Shown here: positions 16,445-24,631 of the stretch, piece after piece
Position numbering within the stretch: the first letter of the stretch is position 1
How the letters are laid out: the number at the start of each line of letters is the position of its first letter
From: Rickettsiales bacterium
GTDB taxonomy: Bacteria; Pseudomonadota; Alphaproteobacteria; Rickettsiales; JABCZZ01
NCBI GenBank assembly: GCA_035765535.1
Contig: DASTXE010000003.1
Location: 124,001-188,000 of the forward strand
DNA length: 64,000 nucleotides
Direction: 5' to 3'
Notes under the pieces: model-generated
What the model was told of the DNA's origin: nothing
Databases searched by the model: none
What the model saw: only the letters and a program-made list of their open reading frames with translations
Made by a program: the position numbers and the translations under genes

Positions 16445-17431
16445 TTACGGTTGTTGCAGGTCGACAGTTGCGCTGATGCCAAGCGTTTTACCTGCAGCCA
16501 TCAGCACCTTCTGATGCAGCCTGGCGGCAAGCAGCGTAAGATCTTTTTTGCGCAGCACGACTTCGCCCTGATAGTCTTCCAACAGCATCACGCCGGTATC
16601 GTTATGGCCGTATTGGTGGAATATCTGCCGGATCGGAAGCTTTGCCGCAGCAATCTCGCCGTAACCATACCCGAGCCACTGCTCGAATGTTTCATTGATG
16701 CTGACGATCCTGCCGACACTGTCAGCCACGAGCAGCCATTGCGGCAGGGTGGAGACGGCATGAGCGAGCGTCTGGGCTACATACTGCAGGTCCTGGTTAC
16801 CTTCGTTGGATTTAACTTCGGAACGCTTCTCAATATAATTGCGACCGCGGATAATGAAATAACCACGCGGGCGGGTAATGACGTCGATATTCATCACCGC
16901 CGTCACCGGCAGGTTTTCCCTATCCTTGAAGGAAAGAATGATATGATCGCTCTTGCCGCCCTTCAGCGAGTTCAGCACTTTCTGAGTGAGATCGGCCGGG
17001 GTTTCCATGAAGGCAAGCAGTTCCCACAATGTGCGGTCGCCGCTATCCATGAAAGCCGGGAAGGTTTTCTGGAATCCGGGATCGACATAGAAAATCATGC
17101 CTTCGGTATTAACGATAAAGCAGAAGCGCGTGCCGATCTGGGCGGCGGAAGCAAGCATCGCGGTCTGGAATTCCGTCACGAGGATTAGACGGCGGAACCG
17201 GTTGATAAAATAAAAGGTGAGCCCGCAGAGTGCGCTGATGCTGAGCAGCAGCACGGTCAGGAAGATAGCGTTAACGGAAGTGTCATTCGTGAGGTAAGCG
17301 GTAAAGCAGATGAGATCGAACGCGGCCAGAAAGATGATAACGATAAAGAGAGTGCGGGGAACCCGGTTGCGCACCACAAAACCGGTGCCTTCGAAATTAT
17401 TCAGAATATTATCGCTGAAGCGGAATGCCAT
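16445..17431 (-). CDS. CckA-type sensor half: two membrane segments and PAS domains
   Basis: The 328-residue protein has two membrane segments (about residues 26-48 and 54-76), a first PAS-like domain (about 85-195) and a second (about 215-325) ending GKTLGISATVDLQQP. It has no kinase domains. Order, spacing and strand indicate the N-terminal half of CckA whose catalytic half is the next gene. The stop at 16445 is followed by a second stop in the frame of the downstream ATG, so one indel would not fuse them. It lies 17 bases after flhB. It could alternatively be a free-standing sensor that partners the soluble kinase. Confidence 0.75.
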   Translation of the reverse strand: MAFRFSDNILNNFEGTGFVVRNRVPRTLFIVIIFLAAFDLICFTAYLTNDTSVNAIFLTVLLLSISALCGLTFYFINRFRRLILVTEFQTAMLASAAQIGTRFCFIVNTEGMIFYVDPGFQKTFPAFMDSGDRTLWELLAFMETPADLTQKVLNSLKGGKSDHIILSFKDRENLPVTAVMNIDVITRPRGYFIIRGRNYIEKRSEVKSNEGNQDLQYVAQTLAHAVSTLPQWLLVADSVGRIVSINETFEQWLGYGYGEIAAAKLPIRQIFHQYGHNDTGVMLLEDYQGEVVLRKKDLTLLAARLHQKVLMAAGKTLGISATVDLQQP

Positions 17432-17448
17432 ATCGGTTTCTCAAGACG

Positions 17449-18519
17449 TTATTTGAATCTTCCTTTAAGACGATAAACATAACTTATGATTTCCGCTACT
17501 GCTTTATAATGTTCGGCGGGAATTTCTTTGTCAATATCAACGGTTGCATACAACGCTTGGGCGAGCGGCGGGTTTTCCACCAGCGGAATGCCGTGTTCCT
17601 TCGCGATCTCTCGGATCTTAAGCGCGATATTGTCCAGACCCTTGGCGACCACGGTAGGTGCGCGCATATTCGTCTGGTCGTATTTCAGCGCAATCGAATA
17701 GTGGGTCGGGTTCGTGATGATCACGTCTGCGGTCGGAACGGCGGCCATCATGCGCTTGCGTGAGCGCTCCACGCGAATCTGGCGAATGCGCTGCTTGACC
17801 TGCGGATCACCTTCCTGCTGGCGGTATTCGTCTTTGATTTCCTGCTTGGACATGCGCAGGGATTTCATGAACTCATAACGCTGGTACAGATAATCAAATA
17901 CGGTGATGATGAACATCACGATGCAGATGCCGATCATCATGCGCTTAGCGGTCGTGAAGAGAAAGGCGAGCGTGCCGAAAGTGTTGACGTCCGGCAGCTG
18001 CTTGATATGCGGCAGGTAAGGAACTACGCCATAATAAGCGACTGCGCCGACCACGATGAGCTTGATGACGCCTTTGCCGAACTCCGCCAGCGAGCGCGTG
18101 GAGAATAGCCGCTCGATGCCTTTGAGCGGGGAAATCTTTTCGAACTTCGGAATAATCGGCTCTACGGAAAATACAAACCGGTTCTGCACGGCGCTGGAAA
18201 AGATGATGGCGCAGATGAAGGCGACGAACGGTACGAACAGCACGGCGGCGCAAAGCCACAACGCCTGTTTGAACAGGATGCCCAGCGAATTCGTGTCGAA
18301 CAGGAAGCTTTCAGGACGCTCGATAAAGACGGAGAGCGATGTCTGTACTTTGTGGAAGGAACCGGGCAGCATCCAGCCCAGCAGCAGCGTGAAGGTAAAG
18401 AGAATAAAGAAACTTGTGGCCTCTCGTGACGTGACGGTTTGCCCTCGCTCCGCGGCTTCTTCCAGCCTTTTTCGGGTAGGCTCTTCGGTTTTTTGTGACT
18501 CGTCCTGTTCGTCAGCCAT
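17449..18519 (-). CDS. flhB: flagellar biosynthesis protein FlhB
   Basis: This 356-residue inner-membrane protein of the flagellar type III export gate sets substrate specificity. The charged N-terminus (DESQKTEEPTRKRLEEAAERGQ) is typical, four membrane segments follow, and the autocleavage motif N270-P271-T272-H273 is intact. The cytoplasmic domain ends with the usual tail at 356. The start at 18519 has no strong Shine-Dalgarno. The gene lies between fliR (111 bases upstream, spacer filled by repeat R2) and the CckA-type genes. Confidence 0.97.
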   Translation of the reverse strand: MADEQDESQKTEEPTRKRLEEAAERGQTVTSREATSFFILFTFTLLLGWMLPGSFHKVQTSLSVFIERPESFLFDTNSLGILFKQALWLCAAVLFVPFVAFICAIIFSSAVQNRFVFSVEPIIPKFEKISPLKGIERLFSTRSLAEFGKGVIKLIVVGAVAYYGVVPYLPHIKQLPDVNTFGTLAFLFTTAKRMMIGICIVMFIITVFDYLYQRYEFMKSLRMSKQEIKDEYRQQEGDPQVKQRIRQIRVERSRKRMMAAVPTADVIITNPTHYSIALKYDQTNMRAPTVVAKGLDNIALKIREIAKEHGIPLVENPPLAQALYATVDIDKEIPAEHYKAVAEIISYVYRLKGRFK

Positions 18520-18544
18520 AAAAACAATCGTAGGTTAATAACAT

Positions 18545-18626
18545 TGCGAGGGCACGCGGAGGAGCTCTTGCGACGACCCCGCAGGGGAATCCGGGCAGAG
18601 CCCGGATGGGGGCGGCGCGCCCCCCA
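18545..18626. repeat. dispersed repeat, copy R2 (right module)
   Basis: This copy contains the core CACGCGGAGGAG and GCGACGACCCCGC (18553-18582), followed by two hairpins: ATCCGGGC/GCCCGGAT and GGGGGCG/CGCCCCC. It lies wholly within the fliR-flhB spacer, inside what should be one transcript. It has no left module. Confidence 0.75.
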
Positions 18627-18630
18627 TAAT

Positions 18631-19395
18631 CTAAAGATACCCTAAAATAGACATAATCTTCTCACGGTAAAAATCCATATAAAACAGCATCAGGGCGCTG
18701 AACGCCGTGATCAGTATGAAAAAGCCGATCAGCACCTGCGGAGCAGTGATGAGAAAGAATATCTGTACCGTCGGCATGAGTCGCGCCAGGATGCCTGCAC
18801 CCAGAAACAGTAGCGTACCAGCAATGATCAGCGGCGCGGAAAGCTGCACGGCCATGGTGAAGCTCTGGGAGGTGAGGCGGACGATAGTGCCTACGAAATC
18901 ATTAAGCGGGGGGAAATGCCCCGGCACGAACACCACATAACTTTCCACCACAGCGCGCAGCATCAGGTAATGCAGGCCCATCCCGAATATCATAACGAGC
19001 GTTACCAGGCTGAGAAAATTGCCGATAATGGGGCCCTGGCTGCGCTGGTTGGGATCGAAGACTACGGCGGAAGAGACCCCCGCCTGCATGGCGATGATCG
19101 AGCCTGCTATATGCATGACCGAAATAAGAATCTTGCACAGGCTGCCGATAAAGATACCGACCAGTACCTCGTTGGCAATGAGCAGCGCCAGTATGATGGA
19201 AGAGGAGGGGAGCGGAGGCATTTTGTTCCCCAGCGCAGGCGTGAGTATAAGGCAGATCAGCAGCGCGAAACACAGGCGTATATTGACCGGTACATAGCTC
19301 TCCCCGAAGCCGGGCAGTGCCATGATGCCGCTGCCGACACGGCAGAAGATCAGCAGGAAGGCAAATATCTGCGAAACGAGAAAATGCTCAAGCAT
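18631..19395 (-). CDS. fliR: flagellar biosynthetic protein FliR
   Basis: The 254-residue polytopic protein is part of the FliPQR core of the flagellar export gate. It opens with LEHFLVSQIFAFLLIFCRVGSGIMALPGFGE, the usual FliR N-terminus, and has about six hydrophobic segments. The length is normal. GGAGAAAATAAC precedes the ATG at 19395. It sits 39 bases after fliQ in the order fliQ-fliR-flhB. Confidence 0.95.
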   Translation of the reverse strand: MLEHFLVSQIFAFLLIFCRVGSGIMALPGFGESYVPVNIRLCFALLICLILTPALGNKMPPLPSSSIILALLIANEVLVGIFIGSLCKILISVMHIAGSIIAMQAGVSSAVVFDPNQRSQGPIIGNFLSLVTLVMIFGMGLHYLMLRAVVESYVVFVPGHFPPLNDFVGTIVRLTSQSFTMAVQLSAPLIIAGTLLFLGAGILARLMPTVQIFFLITAPQVLIGFFILITAFSALMLFYMDFYREKIMSILGYL

Positions 19396-19434
19396 GTTAT
19401 TTTCTCCGGCTTACACTGCACCGTACGGCGCGGA

Positions 19435-19716
19435 TCATTCGTCGCTGCCATGGCCGATATCCACGATATGCCCGTACAGCATCGTGTTGAAATCGGTCAT
19501 CGTGCTAAGCATGAACGGCATCAGGAAGATCAGCGATACGAAAATAATGAATATCTTGGGCACGAAGGTCAGGGTTTGTTCCTGGATCTGCGTGAGCGCC
19601 TGGAACAGGGAAATGATAAGGCCCACCACAAGCGAGATCACCATCAGCGGCATCGCCACCTTGAAAAACACGATCAGCGCCTGACGGCCTATTTCCATGA
19701 TTGTCATCTGGTCCAT
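19435..19716 (-). CDS. fliQ: flagellar biosynthetic protein FliQ
   Basis: This 93-residue protein has two membrane hairpin segments (about residues 17-40 and 53-77), typical of FliQ, the small subunit of the export gate. The start at 19716 (MDQMTIMEIGRQALIVFFKVAMP) is chosen because family members begin there; the frame extends 18 codons further upstream without a plausible start. It is the first gene of the fliQ-fliR-flhB run. fliP is not nearby. Confidence 0.93.
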   Translation of the reverse strand: MDQMTIMEIGRQALIVFFKVAMPLMVISLVVGLIISLFQALTQIQEQTLTFVPKIFIIFVSLIFLMPFMLSTMTDFNTMLYGHIVDIGHGSDE

Positions 19717-19799
19717 GGTGGCAGTATAGGGGGACTGGCGGCAAATGACAAGCCATGCGTGGATAGCCAAACAGTGAGCCTAAAGCGTATTATAAAAGC

Positions 19800-20402
19800 C
19801 TATCTGGCAATATCATCGCGACCTTGGGAGGTGGTTTTTCCCACCCACGATCCCGGATTTTCAACTGTACCGCCGCTTGTTTTTTCGTGTTGAGGAATCA
19901 CGGCATTCGAGCAGTACACATTTTTAAAGAAAGGGAACTCGTCGTGCAGCCACTGATTGGCAGCGCTATGCAATTTCTCATAATAACCGCGTTGGGCTGC
20001 TGATTCTGTTGTCCAGAAACTCATATCAACATCGTATTTAATGGTTTCGGGAGTCAATTCTGTCCGCTCGCCAATAGGGTATAAATACATGAAGCCTATA
20101 TATTCATCCTGGCTGTTGTAAACAGAATAGGCAAATGCCCGGTTATCTCTAAACTCATTACGATGCCGTGTTGCATCCAGTTGATTATCTTCAAGGCTCG
20201 TTATTCCTTCCGGCCATGTTCCGCCGCGAGTGCGGCGAATAAATTCATAATTAGAATTGATGGCTTCCAGGTCGGGATTGACATGCTCTATACTAAATGG
20301 AACAGCCTTGAGATCTTCAAAATGAAGTGTCTCGGGAGCATGAAATCCTTCTGGAACGACCAGTTCTTTCCGCTGGGGATTGGAGGTGGGAACAGAGGAC
20401 AT
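19800..20402 (-). CDS. GNAT-like N-acetyltransferase, putative
   Basis: This 200-residue soluble protein has a central block compatible with a GNAT fold. The strand pair FAYSVYNSQDEYIGFMYLYPI is followed by a strand of the YDVDMSFWTT type and a helix (AQRGYYEKLHSAANQWL) where acetyl-CoA is usually bound. The classical RxxGxG loop is not obvious, so the call is tentative. A good AAGGATTAGC ribosome-binding site precedes the ATG at 20402. The gene stands between recF and fliQ and shares no obvious pathway with either. The C-terminal 30 residues are polar and may be disordered. Confidence 0.5.
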   Translation of the reverse strand: MSSVPTSNPQRKELVVPEGFHAPETLHFEDLKAVPFSIEHVNPDLEAINSNYEFIRRTRGGTWPEGITSLEDNQLDATRHRNEFRDNRAFAYSVYNSQDEYIGFMYLYPIGERTELTPETIKYDVDMSFWTTESAAQRGYYEKLHSAANQWLHDEFPFFKNVYCSNAVIPQHEKTSGGTVENPGSWVGKTTSQGRDDIAR

Positions 20403-20501
20403 GCTAATCCTTGGGTGATATTGGTGCTCTCACGTCACAGTACAGCAAATACGGTTAAGGAGGCAAATTTTTGTTAGGGGGCAGGCACAGTCAGTGTGTG
20501 A

Positions 20502-21614
20502 TTATTCACTTCGCTCTACTTTTCCGCTCTCTACCAGGAAATATTGTGCTTCCAATCCGTCGAATACATTACGGTCCGTGCCGGTAAGCCAGCTTTGCGC
20601 GCCGATGGCAGTGAGCTCGGCAAACAACGCTTCCCGGCGGGAAATATCGAGATGGGTTGCCACTTCGTCCAGCAGCAGCACGGGCACATGGCCGTGCCAG
20701 AGTGCACCTGCGCGTGCCTGTGCAAGGATAATGGAAATAAGCACGGCTTTCTGCTCGCCTGTGGAGCAAAGTTCGGCTGCCATTTGCTTGCCCATATGCA
20801 GCACATCCACTTGCGTGCGGTGAATCCCTATCAGGCAGCGCCCGGCGCCAGCATCCTGCGCGCGATTCATTCTCAGCAATTCTTTCAGCTGCTCTTCAGC
20901 CGCAAGTGCAGGCCCTTGCGCAAGCAGGGTTTCGGTCTCTCCGCTTAAGGCGATATGCGCTTTGGGAAAGGGGCTTGTACTTAACTGCATCGCATTGTTG
21001 AGATGATCGATCGTATGGCTGCGCGCTACGGCAATGGCAACGGCATTTTCGGCCATCTTCTGCTCGAGCGCGGCAAACCAGTAGCCATCGGAATTGCCAT
21101 TCTGCAGCAGGCGGTTCCGCTCCCGCATGACCTGCTCGTACGCATTGACGCGCGCAGCATGCTCGCTGTCGAAACTGAAAACAAGCCGGTCGATGAAGCG
21201 GCGGCGCTCGGAATTGCCTTCGATGAAGAGATTATCCATCTGCGGCGTAAGCCACAATACGGCGAGAATCTGGCCTAAGTCTGTCTGCGCGCGCGCCATT
21301 TTGCCGTCAATCTTCACGATCCGTTTGTCCGTATCTGCTTCCCGGCCCGTACCGACGCTGACTTCGCCTTGCTCGCCGGTGAGTTCCGCCGCAATCGCCC
21401 AAGGGGCAGGGCTACCTGCCTTATCCATATCTGTAATCTTGGCGCGCCGTATACCACGCCCGGGAGTGAGCAGGGAAATCGCTTCCAGTATATTGGTCTT
21501 GCCCGCGCCGTTCGCCCCCAGCAGGACAATCGGGGCAGGGCTGACCTCCAGCCGCGCATACGCATAATTGCGGAAATTGGAAAGGGCCAGGGTCTGGAGG
21601 TGAAGAATATGCAT
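20502..21614 (-). CDS. recF: DNA replication and repair protein RecF
   Basis: The 370-residue SMC-like ATPase loads RecA at gaps together with RecO and RecR. The N-terminus (LHLQTLALSNFRNYA) and Walker A GANGAGKTN (about residues 33-41) are typical. The signature region and Walker B (VPVLLLDEVATHLD) lie near the C-terminus. The length is normal. An unknown gene separates it from dnaN, and gyrB does not follow. Confidence 0.95.
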   Translation of the reverse strand: MHILHLQTLALSNFRNYAYARLEVSPAPIVLLGANGAGKTNILEAISLLTPGRGIRRAKITDMDKAGSPAPWAIAAELTGEQGEVSVGTGREADTDKRIVKIDGKMARAQTDLGQILAVLWLTPQMDNLFIEGNSERRRFIDRLVFSFDSEHAARVNAYEQVMRERNRLLQNGNSDGYWFAALEQKMAENAVAIAVARSHTIDHLNNAMQLSTSPFPKAHIALSGETETLLAQGPALAAEEQLKELLRMNRAQDAGAGRCLIGIHRTQVDVLHMGKQMAAELCSTGEQKAVLISIILAQARAGALWHGHVPVLLLDEVATHLDISRREALFAELTAIGAQSWLTGTDRNVFDGLEAQYFLVESGKVERSE

Positions 21615-21678
21615 TATAAGGCAGAATCAATACCTGACTGCATCCGGGAAGTTAAGGATAAAATGAAGTAGTAGAATA

Positions 21679-22302
21679 TTAACGCCGCGGAGGTAAGGAA
21701 CTTCGTGAACCGAAACGCTGCGTAAATCCGGAACGTTCAGCCTGTTGGCCAATAGAAAGGGATTCCTCCATCAGGATTTGAGCATAAGCAGGGTCACGTA
21801 TAGCGGCTTCTGCAAGTGTACCGCGCAGTGGGCCAGCGCCAGTAGGGCGTATATTGGGGAAGGTTTCCGTGATAAAGGCCGAAGTCCGTTCGGATAATGA
21901 ATTCTGCAACTGCTCCAGCATGCGCGTTTGCTTACGTGGCCGCCCTTCCGTCGTTACCTGCCCTACCGCAGCGATAATGGCATCAATCGCTTTAGCTAAT
22001 GGCGGATCGATATGGTCCACGGTAAGCAAACATATATGATGAATTGCATTGGTTCTTTGTTCGGGAGTGCGGGCATGGAGGACGCTACTCGCCAGTGCTT
22101 TCTGATTTTTCTGTATCCACTCTTTTGCCTTGCCGAAATCATGGGACATTAATCTGCCGCCATATGCCTGACCGTACCAATCCACCGCGGACCAGACGGA
22201 ATAACGGCTGATAGTTTCCGCCAATACGGAATCTTCTTCACCTAACCTTATGAGTTCTATGGGAGGTTCAAATGCTTCGAAGTGATCTGGCAGATTATCC
22301 AT
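21679..22302 (-). CDS. hypothetical protein, 207 aa, between dnaN and recF
   Basis: This is a predicted soluble, mainly helical protein without signal peptide or membrane segment. The middle is rich in Ala/Ile helices (DPPLAKAIDAIIAAVGQV), and the C-terminus is basic and Ser/Arg-rich (FTQRFGSRSSLPPRR). I do not recognise a family. It interrupts the common dnaN-recF neighbourhood on the same strand. A perfect CtrA consensus box lies 47 bases before its start, so control by the CckA-CtrA pathway is plausible. No clear Shine-Dalgarno precedes the ATG at 22302. Confidence 0.65.
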   Translation of the reverse strand: MDNLPDHFEAFEPPIELIRLGEEDSVLAETISRYSVWSAVDWYGQAYGGRLMSHDFGKAKEWIQKNQKALASSVLHARTPEQRTNAIHHICLLTVDHIDPPLAKAIDAIIAAVGQVTTEGRPRKQTRMLEQLQNSLSERTSAFITETFPNIRPTGAGPLRGTLAEAAIRDPAYAQILMEESLSIGQQAERSGFTQRFGSRSSLPPRR

Positions 22303-22348
22303 ACTAAGCCATGTGAGAATTCACTGGCTTAAGTAAAACATATTCAGG

Positions 22349-22364
22349 TTAACAAGTTGTTAAC
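22349..22364 (-). promoter_or_regulatory. CtrA-binding consensus (TTAA-N7-TTAAC)
   Basis: TTAA, seven bases and TTAAC occur at 22349-22364; the minus strand also reads TTAA-N7-TTAAC. This is the full CtrA site of alphaproteobacteria. It lies 47-62 bases before the start of the unknown gene at 22302, between that gene and the dnaN stop. Confidence 0.55.
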
Positions 22365-22367
22365 AAA

Positions 22368-23486
22368 TCACACGCGCATCGGCATGACGACATACAAAGC
22401 GCTCACATCCGCCGTGTCGCGCACGAGCGCCGGGGAGGTGCTGTCCGCCAGCACGAACTGGGCGATATCGCCTTCGATCTGGCCCATCATTTCCAGCAGA
22501 TAGCGGGAGTTGAAGCCGATTTCGACCGGATCAGCGGCGTAGGTGACGTCCACTTCCTCGTTCGCCGTGCCATGTTCGGGGCTGTCAGCGGAGAGGGTGA
22601 GCTTGCCCTGGTTGATGGCAAGCCTGATACCGCGGGTCTTTTCCGAAGCGATAGTAGAAACGCGGTCCACGGCTTTGGTGAAGGCACGGCCTTCCACTTC
22701 CATGATCTTGTCGTTACCGGTAGGAATAACGCGCTCATAATCCGGGAATGTGCCGTCGATCAGCTTGGACACCAGCACAGCATTGCCGCAGGTGAAGCGG
22801 ATCTTGCTTTCCGAAAGGGCGATATCCACGTGCGGAACGCCGTCTTCCAGCAGTTTCTTGATTTCGCCGATAGCCTTGCGCGGGATGATGACGCCCGGCA
22901 TGCCGGATGCGCCTGCGGGCAGGGCGATTTCGATGCGGGCGAGCCTGTGGCCGTCGGTTGCGACACTGCGCAGTACGCCGATGCCCTGGGTTTCAGCGGC
23001 ATGAAGGTAAATCCCGTTCAGGTAGTAGCGGGTTTCTTCCGTGGAAACCGCGAAGCGGGTCTTGTCGATGAGTGCCGTGCATTCTGCTGCGGTGATACGG
23101 AAACTGTGCGGCATATCGCCTTCCGTCATGACCGGGAAATCTTCCACCGGCAGCGTGGCGAGCGAGAAACGGGAGGAGTTGGCGCGGATGATGAGCTTGG
23201 AAGCGTCATCCGCACGGGTGATTTCAACCTGTGCGCCGTCCGGCAGCTTACGCACGATGTCATAGAATGTCTGGGCGGGAACCGTGGTATGGCCCGGTTC
23301 AGCGACCGTGGCGGCGACCTTCTCTACAACGGCGATGTCCATGTCAGTTGCCGTCAGGTGGAGCGTGTCCCCTGCAGCTTCGATCTTGACATTTGAGAGA
23401 ATTGGTATAGTGCCTCTGCGTTCAACGACCGACTGTACATGTCCGAGGGCTTTGAGGAGGTTCGCGCGTTCAATGACTATTTTCAT
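22368..23486 (-). CDS. dnaN: DNA polymerase III beta subunit (sliding clamp)
   Basis: The 372-residue protein forms the ring that tethers polymerase III to DNA. The N-terminal domain (MKIVIERANLLKALGHVQSVVERRGTIPILSNV) is diagnostic, three clamp domains follow, and it ends in the conserved VMPMRV. The length is normal. dnaA is not upstream; instead repeat R3 and aguB lie there on the other strand. The stop is four bases from the CtrA-like box that precedes the next gene. Confidence 0.97.
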   Translation of the reverse strand: MKIVIERANLLKALGHVQSVVERRGTIPILSNVKIEAAGDTLHLTATDMDIAVVEKVAATVAEPGHTTVPAQTFYDIVRKLPDGAQVEITRADDASKLIIRANSSRFSLATLPVEDFPVMTEGDMPHSFRITAAECTALIDKTRFAVSTEETRYYLNGIYLHAAETQGIGVLRSVATDGHRLARIEIALPAGASGMPGVIIPRKAIGEIKKLLEDGVPHVDIALSESKIRFTCGNAVLVSKLIDGTFPDYERVIPTGNDKIMEVEGRAFTKAVDRVSTIASEKTRGIRLAINQGKLTLSADSPEHGTANEEVDVTYAADPVEIGFNSRYLLEMMGQIEGDIAQFVLADSTSPALVRDTADVSALYVVMPMRV

Positions 23487-23587
23487 ATAGGGTTTTCTGC
23501 GAGTGTATGATATTCAGCGGAAAACATATAATAGAAAGTAGCCGGTGGCAAGCGGCAAGATAAGAGAGCGGTTGTAAGAAAAACTTG

Positions 23588-23722
23588 CAGCCTCTCGTGG
23601 ATACGCGAAGGGGGAGAATCCCCCAAAAAATATGGGACAAGAAGCGAGGCCAGCAGGCTGAGCCTCTTCAGTCGCCGAAGGCGTCAGGTTCATCGCGTAG
23701 GCCAGAAGGCCGAAGCGGGAAC
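23588..23722. repeat. dispersed repeat, copy R3 (composite, halves inverted)
   Basis: The copy begins with part of the right module, including the GGGGGA/TCCCCC hairpin (23609-23624). The left module follows in inverted orientation: CCAGCAGGCTGAGCC, GTCGCCGAAGGCGTCAGG and GGCCGAAGCGGGAAC (23650-23722). It fills the divergent dnaN-aguB gap and ends nine bases before the aguB ribosome-binding site. Confidence 0.8.
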
Positions 23723-23743
23723 GATAAAGAAGGAGACTAAACT

Positions 23744-24631
23744 ATGACCAAACCATTTACGATCGGCCTGATCCAGATGCGCATGAGCGAAGATCCGGCG
23801 GCGAATCTGGCGCATGCGTGCGACATGCTGGAAAAAGCAGCCAAGCAGGGCGTGCAGGTGGCTTGCCTGCCGGAACTGTTCCGCTCGCCTTATTTCTGCA
23901 AGATTGAAGACGCTTCCATATTCGACCTCGCCGAGCCGATCCCGTGCGATACGACGCGCACGCTCGCCAATGTCGCGAAGAAAAATGGACTTGTGGTTAT
24001 CGCCTCACTGTTCGAGCGCCGCACGGCTGGTATCTATCACAATACGACCGTCGTGTTCGACGCTGACGGGGAGCAGGCTGGTGTATACCGCAAAATGCAT
24101 ATCCCCGATGACCCGCTTTATTATGAAAAATATTATTTCACACCCGGCGATCTTGGTTTCAAAGCGTTCGATACGAAATTCGGCAAGCTCGGCCAGCTCG
24201 TCTGCTGGGACCAGTGGTACCCGGAAGCGGCACGCTTGACCGCAATGCAGGGAGCGCACGCGCTGTTCTATCCGACGGCGATCGGCTGGCATCCGGGTGA
24301 AAAAGCGGAATTCGGTGTGGCACAAGCAGATGCATGGGAAACCGTGCAGCGTGGCCATGCCATCGCCAACGGCATCTATGTTGCAGCCTGCAACCGCATC
24401 GGCCATGAGCCTTCGCCGAAAGGGCAGGGAGACGGAATCGAGTTCTTCGGTAACTCCTTCATCTGCGACCCGTTCGGTCGTATCCTCGCGAAGGCATCGT
24501 CCGATAAGGAAGAAATCATCACGGCTGTTTGCGACCCCGCGATTCAGGAATATACGCGCCGCAACTGGCCGTTCTTCCGCGACCGCAGGATTGACGCTTA
24601 CGGCGGCATTACCGAGAGGTTCGGCAAATGA
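23744..24631 (+). CDS. aguB: N-carbamoylputrescine amidase
   Basis: This 295-residue nitrilase-superfamily enzyme cleaves N-carbamoylputrescine to putrescine, CO2 and ammonia. The catalytic triad is visible as Glu44 (LPELF), Lys117 (YRKMHIPDDP) and Cys154 (LVCWDQWYPE). The segments YYEKYYFTPGD and AVTRR-like C-terminal YTRRNWPFFRDRR match the AguB subgroup. AAGGAG lies nine bases before the ATG. Its stop overlaps the start of aguA by four bases, which supports a coupled agmatine-to-putrescine pair. No arginine decarboxylase is in the window. Confidence 0.94.
   Translation: MTKPFTIGLIQMRMSEDPAANLAHACDMLEKAAKQGVQVACLPELFRSPYFCKIEDASIFDLAEPIPCDTTRTLANVAKKNGLVVIASLFERRTAGIYHNTTVVFDADGEQAGVYRKMHIPDDPLYYEKYYFTPGDLGFKAFDTKFGKLGQLVCWDQWYPEAARLTAMQGAHALFYPTAIGWHPGEKAEFGVAQADAWETVQRGHAIANGIYVAACNRIGHEPSPKGQGDGIEFFGNSFICDPFGRILAKASSDKEEIITAVCDPAIQEYTRRNWPFFRDRRIDAYGGITERFGK

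Noticed and set aside
16426..16450. Explaining the split CckA by one frameshift error
   Set aside because: Stops occur in both relevant frames at the junction, so a single inserted or deleted base would not join the genes.
18916..19893. A 325-codon plus-strand frame antisense to fliR and fliQ
   Set aside because: It is rich in His, Gln and Arg, as expected for the complement of membrane-protein codons. fliR and fliQ are well supported.
22303..23743. Replication origin beside dnaN
   Set aside because: I saw no cluster of DnaA boxes or AT-rich unwinding region, and dnaA is absent.
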